A program made the position numbers and the translations under genes. The notes beneath the pieces are model-generated. The model had not been told where the DNA came from. It searched no databases and saw nothing but the letters and a program-made list of their open reading frames with translations. From JBCDCE01 sp039182515 (lineage in GTDB: Bacteria > Pseudomonadota > Alphaproteobacteria > Rhodobacterales > Rhodobacteraceae), in contig JBCDCE010000061.1 of assembly GCA_039182515.1 (NCBI GenBank), positions 1 to 23,070 on the forward strand: DNA of 23,070 nucleotides, read 5' to 3'. Positions 8,839-15,803 of the stretch are shown here, piece by piece; the stretch's first letter is position 1; the number at the start of each line of letters is the position of its first letter.

Positions 8839-10731
8839 ATGCCTAAGTGCCAAGAAAAATTCGCAAGTTCCATCGCGCGGTTTCGCCGGGATGAAGATGG
8901 GAACCTAGTTCACTTTAGCCTTGTGATCTTCTTCATCACACTGCTCATGGCAGGGATGGCCGTTGATCTCATGCATACCGAGACCCAACGCAATAAGATC
9001 CAAACGGTGACAGACGCTGCAGCTCTTGCCGCCGCTGATTTGCAGAACCCGATGCCCGCCATGGACGTTGTGAACGGCTACTTCGAAGCCGCCGGCATCT
9101 CGAACGTTCTCGACGACATTCAGGTTGACGAAAATCTCAACTCGAAAGAGGTGAAGATCAAAACCAGTCTCAAAGTGCCCACGATGTTTATGAAACTTGG
9201 GCAAAACCCGATCTACCATTTGAATGCGCCAGCTGTTGCAACAGCACGCGAAGCTGTGACCGACGTGGAAATATCTGTTGTCGTCGACATCTCTGGCTCG
9301 ATGGGCGGAAATGGCAAAATTGACAAGCTGCGTGTTGCAGCAAGCGACTTCTTCGACACGGTTTTGGCCAACAACACGCCTGAAGCCATGACGACCGTGA
9401 ATCTGGTGGCTTACAACTCAAACGTTGTGGCTGGCCCGCATTTGCTCAAGCACCTGAATGCAGATGGCGGCACTGCGCCCGCAACGAACCAACCTGCAGC
9501 CTACGGGCAACTTCCCGGCCGGATTATAACCTACCAAACAGAGCACGATCTTTCTGATTGTATCCGTTGGTCGGATGCGGAAATGAACAGCACGTCTGTG
9601 ACGCCTGATCAGCCTTTGGTCCGCATCTCGCACTACGATCGCTACAGCAACAACTATAACAAGCCCAGCAACCGGGATCGCTATTGCAATAATGATCGCA
9701 ACCAGATCCAAGTGCACCAGACAAACGCGACGGCGCTCAAACAGCAAATCAACGACCGCAACCTAACCTACGCAAGTGGGTCAACCGCGATCGACGTTGG
9801 CATGAAATGGGGCGTTGCTCTGCTAGACCCTGTGTTCCAACCCGTTGTGAACGGATTGAAAACAGACGGCCATACGCCAAGCGACATTGGCGCGCGCCCT
9901 GCAAACTTCAAAGCCAATCAAACTGAGGATGAAGATACACTCAAGGTTGTTGTTTTGATGACCGATGGTGCGAACTTCTATCAATATGACCTCAAAGATG
10001 AGTACAAACACGGCCCGTCTAACATTTGGTATTCGCACCATGCAGGTGGCACCAGTGGCGGCCAACGCAACAGAGACGGTTACTTTGTCTATATCCCGTG
10101 GCGCGCCAACAATGGCTGGGAGCCCTGGTATCGCCCAGGCTCGAGCACGGGCTCCGGTGACGACCAGTACTATGACACGATGGACCTGCCTGTAGATCCA
10201 ACGCCCATCAACAACGATGATGACGATGATGACAATTGTTCCGGTGCCTGGTGGCAGTGCAACAATAACAATGGCTGGGGCGGCGGCTGGGGCGGCGGCT
10301 GGGGCAACAACGGTGGTTGGGGCAACAACGGTGGCTCCTCAAGCTCAGCAGTTAACAACGGTGACCCATCACTGTTCGATCTTCAACAACTCGATTGGAT
10401 TGAAGTTTGGGATCAATTCGCAAAACGCGACGCTGGCTACTTCTTCTATCGCCACTCGTCCTACAACGATTACGTTGATCTCTACTATGCAGAGACCACA
10501 AAGGAGACCCCATCTACTGCGGATGCGCGCCTGTTCGACATCTGCGACGCGGCCCGGGACAAAGACATCCTCGTCTTCGCCATCGGATTTGAAGCCCCGT
10601 CACAAGGGAAACGCGCGATGGAATACTGTGCGACTGAGCAGTCTTACTACTTCGACGTGAATGGCACTGAGATTTCCTCTGCCTTTGCTTTGATCGCCTC
10701 GCAAATCAGCAACCTGAAGTTGACACAATGA
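8839..10731 (+). CDS. Tad/TadG-like pilus protein with VWA domain
   Basis: A 630-residue protein. The N-terminus is typical of the Tad (TadE/G-like) domain: RRDEDGNLVHF followed by one hydrophobic helix at about 26-44, then the QNKIQTVTDAAALAAA-type segment. A von Willebrand A domain follows, with MIDAS residues D150, S152 and S154 in VVDISGSMGG and a later TDG (D376) in VVLMTDGANF. Inside the VWA half is an unusual insert: six Asp at 460-465, then a Gly/Trp/Asn repeat at about 479-503. The C-terminus returns to the family pattern (FAIGFEAPS...YCATEQSYYFDV...LKLTQ). The ATG at 8839 has AGAGGA 12 bases upstream and places the charged/hydrophobic start correctly. Probable role: membrane-anchored, envelope-side component or adhesin of a Flp/Tad pilus. 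It opens an operon with two TadE-like genes; its stop overlaps the next start (ATGA). Confidence 0.85.
   Translation: MPKCQEKFASSIARFRRDEDGNLVHFSLVIFFITLLMAGMAVDLMHTETQRNKIQTVTDAAALAAADLQNPMPAMDVVNGYFEAAGISNVLDDIQVDENLNSKEVKIKTSLKVPTMFMKLGQNPIYHLNAPAVATAREAVTDVEISVVVDISGSMGGNGKIDKLRVAASDFFDTVLANNTPEAMTTVNLVAYNSNVVAGPHLLKHLNADGGTAPATNQPAAYGQLPGRIITYQTEHDLSDCIRWSDAEMNSTSVTPDQPLVRISHYDRYSNNYNKPSNRDRYCNNDRNQIQVHQTNATALKQQINDRNLTYASGSTAIDVGMKWGVALLDPVFQPVVNGLKTDGHTPSDIGARPANFKANQTEDEDTLKVVVLMTDGANFYQYDLKDEYKHGPSNIWYSHHAGGTSGGQRNRDGYFVYIPWRANNGWEPWYRPGSSTGSGDDQYYDTMDLPVDPTPINNDDDDDDNCSGAWWQCNNNNGWGGGWGGGWGNNGGWGNNGGSSSSAVNNGDPSLFDLQQLDWIEVWDQFAKRDAGYFFYRHSSYNDYVDLYYAETTKETPSTADARLFDICDAARDKDILVFAIGFEAPSQGKRAMEYCATEQSYYFDVNGTEISSAFALIASQISNLKLTQ
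10273..10347 (+). repeat. In-frame tandem Gly-Trp / Asn-Asn-Gly-Gly repeats inside the VWA gene
   Basis: A 12-base unit GGCTGGGGCGGC is repeated about 2.75 times. It runs into an 18-base unit starting AACAACGGTGG that occurs about 1.7 times. All units are multiples of three, so copy number can change without breaking the frame. They encode GWGG and NNGGWG repeats directly after an Asp6 tract. Confidence 0.8.
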
Positions 10732-11321
10732 ACTGGCTCCAAAAACTCAGAAACTGGCGTAAGCGCGAGGATGGCTCTTCTACAATCGAGTTCGTCCTCT
10801 ACTTCCCGCTCTTTTTCACCTTCCTGGCCACAGGCATCGACAACGGTTTGGTCATGATCAAACACGTGAGCTTGGAGCGGGGTCTAACATCCGCAGTGCG
10901 CAACATCTCTTTGAACACTTTGGATCCACCCTCCTATAACGAGGTGAAAACCTTGATGTGCAAAGAAATGGGTATGATCCAAAACTGCCATTCGGCACTG
11001 CGCCTGGAGATGATCCGCGTGGATCCAAATGCGGGTACTGTGAACATTCCCCAAACCCCCAGCTGCAACAATACGCCTGAGGATATCGTACCACCGCGGA
11101 CGTTTGAAAACGGCGGCGACAATGAGCTGATGTTTGTGCGCGCTTGCGTTATGATCCGTCCGCTTTTGCCTGGGTTTGGCTGGGGCGGGATGAATTGGTT
11201 CAACCCCAATGGGGAAGCCGGCAAAGAACTGACGGAATTTAACCGCGTCGACAAACAAATGGTTGAGGGAAAATATATCCCCCTCGTTGCCATGGCGTCT
11301 TATGTAACTGAACCTGTGTGA
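10728..11321 (+). CDS. TadE-like pseudopilin
   Basis: A 197-residue protein with a basic N-terminus (WRKRED), then G16-SSTIE and a hydrophobic helix FVLYFPLFFTFLATG at about 22-38. Gly followed by Glu at +5 is the cleavage pattern of type IVb prepilins and of TadE/TadF, processed by the TadV peptidase. The rest is an extracytoplasmic domain with several Cys and a Gly/Trp/Asn stretch (PGFGWGGMNWFNPNG). The ATG overlaps the stop of the VWA gene (ATGA), so the two are probably translationally coupled. It is a likely minor pilin or assembly factor. Which of TadE or TadF it matches cannot be said. Confidence 0.82.
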   Translation: MNWLQKLRNWRKREDGSSTIEFVLYFPLFFTFLATGIDNGLVMIKHVSLERGLTSAVRNISLNTLDPPSYNEVKTLMCKEMGMIQNCHSALRLEMIRVDPNAGTVNIPQTPSCNNTPEDIVPPRTFENGGDNELMFVRACVMIRPLLPGFGWGGMNWFNPNGEAGKELTEFNRVDKQMVEGKYIPLVAMASYVTEPV

Positions 11322-11330
11322 GTGTGACTG

Positions 11331-11915
11331 ATGCGTGACTTTATGCGAAATGCCCGGAAATTCCGGAAAGACGAAGATGGTAACCTCTCGATTGAAGCTG
11401 TCTTCATGCTGCCCTTGCTGTTTTTCACCATTCTCGCAACCATCGTTTTCTTCGATGCGTTTCGCGCGCAGTACCTCAATCAAAAAGCGACATATGCCGT
11501 TGCCGACTTCATAAGCCGCGCGGATCAGGCCATTGAGCCAACAACAATCAACAGCCTGTTTACGGTGCTCCAATACTTGGCGCCCACGTCAAAAGAACCA
11601 CAAATGCGGGTTTCAGTTGTGTGCTGGAGTGACACGCGCGACCGCTACTATGTAAGCTGGTCCGAAGCGCGTGGGGGTGTGATCCGTCACAACAATGCCA
11701 CTGTAAACTCCATTCGCGACAAGCTGCCTCCTGTTCCTGCGCGCAACGAATTTATCCTCGTGGAAACCTGGATGCCTTATGAGCCCTATTTCAACGTTGG
11801 CGTTGGAGCGATCCGTCTTGAAAACCGGACCTTCACCAAGTCTCGCGAAGGCAATGGTGGTCCACAGGTTCGCTTCATGAGCGGCGGTCGCGAGCTATAT
11901 CGCCTTTGCCCGTAA
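11331..11915 (+). CDS. TadE-like pseudopilin (second copy)
   Basis: A 194-residue protein built like its upstream neighbour: basic FRKDED, then G17-NLSIE with Glu at +5 of the presumed prepilin cleavage site, then the helix AVFMLPLLFFTILATIVFF. The downstream segment (QYLNQKATYAVADFISR) resembles TadE-family proteins. It begins 9 bases after the previous stop and completes the three-gene operon. Its 3' end overlaps the convergent membrane-protein gene by 21 bases. No main tad genes (ATPase, secretin, prepilin peptidase) are in the window, so the secretion machinery must be encoded elsewhere. Confidence 0.82.
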   Translation: MRDFMRNARKFRKDEDGNLSIEAVFMLPLLFFTILATIVFFDAFRAQYLNQKATYAVADFISRADQAIEPTTINSLFTVLQYLAPTSKEPQMRVSVVCWSDTRDRYYVSWSEARGGVIRHNNATVNSIRDKLPPVPARNEFILVETWMPYEPYFNVGVGAIRLENRTFTKSREGNGGPQVRFMSGGRELYRLCP

Positions 11916-12371
11916 GGCCTCGATGGCTTCAGCCATGGCTCTGGCGGCACCTGATGAGGTGACGCCGCCAACACCCACGCGTCCTGACACGCGCCACCAC
12001 AACCCAGGTTTCCAACTGCGGCTCTCTTTCGATTTGAGCCGCAAGAGGAACCCGTTTGAGGGTTTAAAGGCAAACAAGCCGCGCTCCACTGCAACGATGT
12101 CGTCGATCCGCGCAATCGTCTGCCCATCCGCGTCTCGCAGGGCATCACGCGTTAGCTCAATGCCGCCCTCCGTGGCGACCCAAATCTTCCAAGCGCACCA
12201 AAAGCCCAAGCCCCCTAAGGCAAAGAGCAAAACACCTGTAGCTGGAACTTGGGAGAAACTCTCGGACCCCAGCCCAAAACAGACTGCGCCCAAAATCCCC
12301 ATGCCCATCACTGCCAAAATGCGCCTCCCGATGGAGGCCGTCAGCACCATCAGCACCTCGTCATTGCTCAT
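11895..12371 (-). CDS. Small membrane protein of unknown function
   Basis: A 158-residue protein I do not recognise. It has two predicted transmembrane helices, at about 14-34 (RRILAVMGMGILGAVCFGLG) and 42-66 (VPATGVLLFALGGLGFW). A soluble, probably cytoplasmic part follows (LTRDALRDADGQTIARIDDIVAVERG...LLRLKSKES), resembling the PH-like/bPH layout of small bacterial membrane proteins; that is only an impression. The start ATG (12369-12371) overlaps the TetR stop as ATGA, with AAAGGA upstream inside the TetR gene. This makes it the better start over upstream in-frame codons. The tight coupling implies that the TetR controls it together with itself. The 3' end overlaps the second TadE-like gene by 21 bases. 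Confidence 0.7.
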   Translation of the reverse strand: MSNDEVLMVLTASIGRRILAVMGMGILGAVCFGLGSESFSQVPATGVLLFALGGLGFWCAWKIWVATEGGIELTRDALRDADGQTIARIDDIVAVERGLFAFKPSNGFLLRLKSKESRSWKPGLWWRVSGRVGVGGVTSSGAARAMAEAIEALRAKAI

Positions 12372-12970
12372 GCATTTTGTCCTTTCATTCCCACGCTGCG
12401 CGCCACAAGCTGCCAATAGATACCCACAACTTGATCTCTGCTAAGCTGCCCGTCATCGCGGTACCATGTGGTCACACCGGTTAACATCGCAATCAGAGCC
12501 CGGGTCGTTACGGCCATATCCTCGATCCCGAACATTCCCGCATTTTGCCCTGCGTGCAGGATCTCAACCAAGTGCCCCTCATAGGCTTTGCGTAGGCGTT
12601 CAATGGCCACAAAATTCTCAGGGCTCAAGTTGCGCAATTCCATGTAGGCAACAAAAACTTCATCGGGACGATCAAAGTGAAAGTGCATGTGAAATGTCAC
12701 AAACGCTTTCAAGTCGTGTTCAGGATTGCCTATTTTTTCAATTTCCGCCCAGGCGTTTAACAAGGCGTCCATGTGCCCCTTCATAAGGTCAAACAATAAG
12801 CTTTGTTTGTCTGGCGTGTAAGAGTAGAGCGCACCGGCCTGAACACCAACCTCCGCTGCGATCTGACGCATCGATACTGCAGCAAAGCCCGAGCTCGCGA
12901 ATAGCCGCAGGGCGGCCTGTTTCACCTTTGGGCCAGTAATCTCAGAATGCGAGCCTTGTTTGCGTGCCAT
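12368..12970 (-). CDS. TetR/AcrR family transcriptional regulator
   Basis: A 200-residue regulator. The N-terminal helix-turn-helix at about 33-52 (SMRQIAAEVGVQAGALYSYT, followed by PDKQSLLFDLM) is a clear TetR DNA-binding domain. The C-terminal helical half is the ligand/dimer domain; FHMHFHFDRPDEVFVAYMELRNL resembles regulators of fatty-acid or acyl-CoA metabolism. That is family resemblance, not proof. The ATG at 12968-12970 gives a standard N-terminus. It is followed, with ATGA overlap, by the small membrane protein, and is divergent from the lipoprotein gene with a gap of about 105 bases where autoregulation would act. Confidence 0.9.
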   Translation of the reverse strand: MARKQGSHSEITGPKVKQAALRLFASSGFAAVSMRQIAAEVGVQAGALYSYTPDKQSLLFDLMKGHMDALLNAWAEIEKIGNPEHDLKAFVTFHMHFHFDRPDEVFVAYMELRNLSPENFVAIERLRKAYEGHLVEILHAGQNAGMFGIEDMAVTTRALIAMLTGVTTWYRDDGQLSRDQVVGIYWQLVARSVGMKGQNA

Positions 12971-13075
12971 AGGCCCTTATTATTTGAACCCTGCGTCAGC
13001 ACAATCCCGCAAAGGACCCGTTGCACAGCTCCCTTCCGCTTGCAGGCTTGGCGCATTCCCAAATACAAGCGAGCT

Positions 13076-13363
13076 ATGACGAAGACGCCACACCGACAAC
13101 TTTTGCTCAGTTTGAGCTGTGTTCTGTTGTGCGCTTGCGTGCCTTTCCCAGACTTACCAGCTCAACGATCCAGCGCATCTGATGGGTTTCCGAGCCTCAT
13201 TTCGCTAGACGCAGTGCTTACGCCGCCTCAAACACGAGAGGCACAAGAAGAAGACAGTGCACGTGCGGCGGATCGTTTGGCTCGGTTGAAAGCAAGGGCG
13301 GCGCGTTTGCGAGGCTCGGTTTTGACCCGGTCTGAGCGACTAAAGCTGGAAAAAGCGCTCTAA
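13076..13363 (+). CDS. Small putative lipoprotein
   Basis: A 95-residue protein of unknown function. The N-terminus has a basic start (MTKTPHRQ), a hydrophobic stretch LLLSLSCVLL and a lipobox-like L-C-A-C, with Cys21 as the probable lipidated residue (Cys15 and Cys19 are also present). The rest is short, with an Arg/Ala/Leu-rich helical C-terminus (RAADRLARLKARAARLRG) that could form a coiled coil. The frame is open further upstream, but those codons lack coding character and the signal sequence marks ATG 13076. The ribosome site is weak (AAGCGAG). It lies 95 bases before hom in the same direction, possibly in a separate unit, since a promoter-like sequence lies between. Confidence 0.65.
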   Translation: MTKTPHRQLLLSLSCVLLCACVPFPDLPAQRSSASDGFPSLISLDAVLTPPQTREAQEEDSARAADRLARLKARAARLRGSVLTRSERLKLEKAL

Positions 13364-13371
13364 AGCTGCAA

Positions 13372-13399
13372 TTGGGCAAATTGTATTTTGAGGTATTAT
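13372..13399 (+). promoter_or_regulatory. Candidate promoter of hom
   Basis: TTGGGC at 13372-13377 and TATTAT at 13394-13399 with a 16-bp spacer; the -10 matches consensus at five of six positions, the -35 at three. The expected transcript would have a leader of about 50 bases before the hom ATG at 13459. Confidence 0.4.
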
Positions 13400-13458
13400 T
13401 GCGGTCGTTCGCCCCCTTGGGTATGGGCCTGTACAAAGCGATTAACGGAGCGAGCCCC

Positions 13459-14754
13459 ATGACCCAAACCCCTGCCCCTCTTCGACTTGGCATTGCTGGC
13501 TTGGGAACCGTTGGCACGGGCGTCATTCGCATCATTCAAAATCATGCGGAATTACTGAGTGCCCGTGGTGGACGCGCCTTAGAAATTACAGCCGTGTCCG
13601 CTCGTAATAAATCGAAAGATCGCGGTGTTGATTTATCGAGCTACGGCTGGGAAGACGACCCCGTTACCCTGGCCACACGCGACGATGTGGATGTTTTTGT
13701 TGAGCTCATGGGCGGGACAGATGGGCCTGCCAAGGCCGCAACAGAAGCTGCTTTAAGCGCCGGGAAAGACGTTGTGACAGCCAACAAAGCCATGCTGGCT
13801 GTTCACGGTCAGGCTCTGGCCACTTTGGCAGAGAACGCCGAGCGCGTTTTGCGGTATGAGGCTGCCGTTGCTGGCGGCATTCCTGTTATCAAAGCGCTGA
13901 CGGAAGGTCTCGCTGGCAACCAGATCAGCCGCGTCATGGGCGTGATGAATGGCACGTGCAACTACATCCTCACACGCATGCAGGACGCAGGGCTCCCATA
14001 CGCCGAAGTCTTTAAAGAGGCAGATGCTTTAGGCTATCTCGAAGCAGATCCTCAGCTCGACGTGGGCGGGATTGATGCAGGTCATAAGCTGGCCCTTTTA
14101 GCCTCCGTGGCCTTTGGCACCAAGGTTGATTTTGACGGCGTGCATCTTGAAGGCATCGAGCGGATTTCTATCGACGACATCAATCGCGCCGACGATCTAG
14201 GCTACCGCATTAAGCTTTTGGGGGTCGCCCAGCAAAGTGAGACTGGCCTTGAGCAACGCATGACGCCCTGCTTGGTGCCCAGCACGTCTCCTTTGGGTCA
14301 GCTCAAGGGTGGCACGAACATGGTTGTTCTGGAAGGCGACGCGGTAGAGCAGGTTGTCTTACGTGGGCCTGGCGCTGGTGAAGGCCCAACGGCCTCTGCT
14401 GTAATGTCGGATGTGATGGACATTGCCCGAGGTTTGCGCTTGCCCACCTTTGGTGTGCCTGTAGCGGCTCTCAAAGAACCGCCTCGCGCGCACAGTCAAA
14501 CTCCTGCCCCTTATTACCTGCGCTTGCATCTTTTGGATCAGCCAGGCGCCTTGGCAAAAATAGCAACTGCTCTCGGAGACGCAGGCGTATCGATCGACCG
14601 GATGCGCCAGTATAACCATGAAGGCACCACAGCGCCTGTTTTGATCGTCACACATGCGACACAGTTGACTGATTTAGAGACCGCAATAGCCGCGTTTGAC
14701 GCGACGGGCGTTTTGGAAAGCGCACCGGTCGCTATTCGGATCGAAAACCTGTAA
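13459..14754 (+). CDS. hom: Homoserine dehydrogenase
   Basis: A 431-residue monofunctional homoserine dehydrogenase, reducing aspartate semialdehyde to homoserine for threonine, methionine and isoleucine synthesis. The nucleotide-binding motif GLGTVGTG is at about 14-21. VTANKAML holds the conserved Lys near 110. The substrate region YLEADPQLDVGGIDAGHKLALLA carries the catalytic Asp/Lys (about D206, K210). The C-terminal ACT domain (about 355-431, beginning YYLRLHLLDQPGALAKIA) suggests feedback control, usually by threonine. The ATG at 13459 is chosen over an upstream in-frame TTG because GGAG lies 8 bases before it and MTQTPAPLRLGIAGLG is the usual start. It is followed by a candidate terminator and then glpX. 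Confidence 0.97.
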   Translation: MTQTPAPLRLGIAGLGTVGTGVIRIIQNHAELLSARGGRALEITAVSARNKSKDRGVDLSSYGWEDDPVTLATRDDVDVFVELMGGTDGPAKAATEAALSAGKDVVTANKAMLAVHGQALATLAENAERVLRYEAAVAGGIPVIKALTEGLAGNQISRVMGVMNGTCNYILTRMQDAGLPYAEVFKEADALGYLEADPQLDVGGIDAGHKLALLASVAFGTKVDFDGVHLEGIERISIDDINRADDLGYRIKLLGVAQQSETGLEQRMTPCLVPSTSPLGQLKGGTNMVVLEGDAVEQVVLRGPGAGEGPTASAVMSDVMDIARGLRLPTFGVPVAALKEPPRAHSQTPAPYYLRLHLLDQPGALAKIATALGDAGVSIDRMRQYNHEGTTAPVLIVTHATQLTDLETAIAAFDATGVLESAPVAIRIENL

Positions 14755-14784
14755 AGGCTCCACTTGAAGCCTCGTTAATTTTTT
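14755..14784 (+). terminator. Possible intrinsic terminator after hom
   Basis: AGGCT (14755-14759) pairs with AGCCT (14768-14772), with one internal mismatch and one further pair. A T-rich tract with six consecutive T follows at 14779-14784. The stem is short and the T-run starts 7 bases after it, so it may be weak and allow some transcription into glpX. Confidence 0.35.
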
Positions 14785-14809
14785 GCCCTGCCCGAGAAAG
14801 GACCTCGTC

Positions 14810-15778
14810 ATGGCCAATGCCCCAATCCCTGAATTCTACGACCGCATGCTCTCTTTGGGGCTAGCACGTGTGGCGGAACAAGCCGCCATCGCCTCTGCAG
14901 ATTGGATCGGACGCGGCGATGAGAAGGCCGCTGACCAAGCAGCCGTAAATGCCATGCGCGAACAGCTCAACAAGCTCGACATCGAAGGTGTTGTGGTCAT
15001 CGGAGAAGGCGAGCGCGACGAAGCGCCGATGCTGTTCATTGGCGAAGAGGTTGGTACGGGCAACGGCCCCGGTGTGGACATCGCTCTTGATCCACTGGAA
15101 GGCACCACACTCACGGCCCTGGATATGCCAAACGCGCTGACAGTCATTGCCATGGGCCCGCGTGGTTCGATGCTGCACGCACCAGACGTGTATATGGAAA
15201 AGCTCGCTGTGGGCCCGGGCTTTGAGCCCAATGTCGTCAAAATGGAGATGACACCAACCGAGCGTGTGGTGGCTCTCGCCAATGCCAAAGGCTGCGCCCC
15301 GAAAGACATAACGATCTGCGCCCTCAAACGCCCACGCCACGAAGAGATGATTGCTGAATTGCGCAGCACGGGCGCTGCAATCCGTCTCATAACCGATGGT
15401 GACGTCGCGGGCATCATTCACTGTGCTGAAGCTGCGACCACCGGCATCGACATGTACATGGGCTCTGGTGGCGCCCCTGAAGGTGTGCTTGCAGCGGCGG
15501 CTCTCAAATGCATGGGCGGACAAATGTGGGGCAAGCTGCTCTTCCGCAATGACGACGAAAAAGGCCGAGCAGCCAAAGCCGGGATTGAAGATCTCAACCG
15601 CATCTACACCCGTGACGATCTTGTGACATCTGACGTGATCTTTGCCGCAAGCGGTGTCACGGATGGCTCTGTGCTGTCTGGGATCAAACGCGATGTGGGC
15701 CATATCACGGTTGAGACGATTTTGATGCGCTCGAAAACCGGCTCTGTCCGGCGGATGACCTACACCAACCCCGTTTGA
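14810..15778 (+). CDS. glpX: Class II fructose-1,6-bisphosphatase (GlpX)
   Basis: A 322-residue enzyme that removes the 1-phosphate of fructose-1,6-bisphosphate in gluconeogenesis; some members also act on sedoheptulose bisphosphate. The GlpX metal/phosphate motifs are intact: GEGERDEAPML at about 65-75 and DIALDPLEGTT at about 90-100. TDGDVAG and GSGGAPEG follow further on. The ATG at 14810 is set by AAAGGA 8 bases upstream; the nine extra in-frame codons before it lack a ribosome site. It lies between hom and recJ, an arrangement I recall from other Rhodobacteraceae, with 25 bases to recJ, so glpX-recJ is probably one transcript. Confidence 0.97.
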   Translation: MANAPIPEFYDRMLSLGLARVAEQAAIASADWIGRGDEKAADQAAVNAMREQLNKLDIEGVVVIGEGERDEAPMLFIGEEVGTGNGPGVDIALDPLEGTTLTALDMPNALTVIAMGPRGSMLHAPDVYMEKLAVGPGFEPNVVKMEMTPTERVVALANAKGCAPKDITICALKRPRHEEMIAELRSTGAAIRLITDGDVAGIIHCAEAATTGIDMYMGSGGAPEGVLAAAALKCMGGQMWGKLLFRNDDEKGRAAKAGIEDLNRIYTRDDLVTSDVIFAASGVTDGSVLSGIKRDVGHITVETILMRSKTGSVRRMTYTNPV

Positions 15779-15779
15779 G

Positions 15780-15793
15780 CCACGGATCCGTGG
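15780..15793 (+). repeat. 14-bp palindrome in the glpX-recJ gap
   Basis: CCACGGATCCGTGG is a perfect palindrome. It starts one base after the glpX stop and runs into the G-tract (15792-15796) that is the only Shine-Dalgarno candidate for the recJ TTG start. As RNA it could fold into a 5-bp stem hiding part of that site. Confidence 0.5.
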
Positions 15794-15803
15794 GGGCCAA
15801 AAG

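Noticed and set aside
10273..10347. CRISPR-like or mobile repeat
   Set aside because: Units are short, contiguous and in frame, encoding Gly/Trp repeats of a protein; there are no spacers.
10884..11573. 229-codon minus-strand ORF
   Set aside because: Antisense to both TadE-like genes, which have clear pilin-type motifs in frame.
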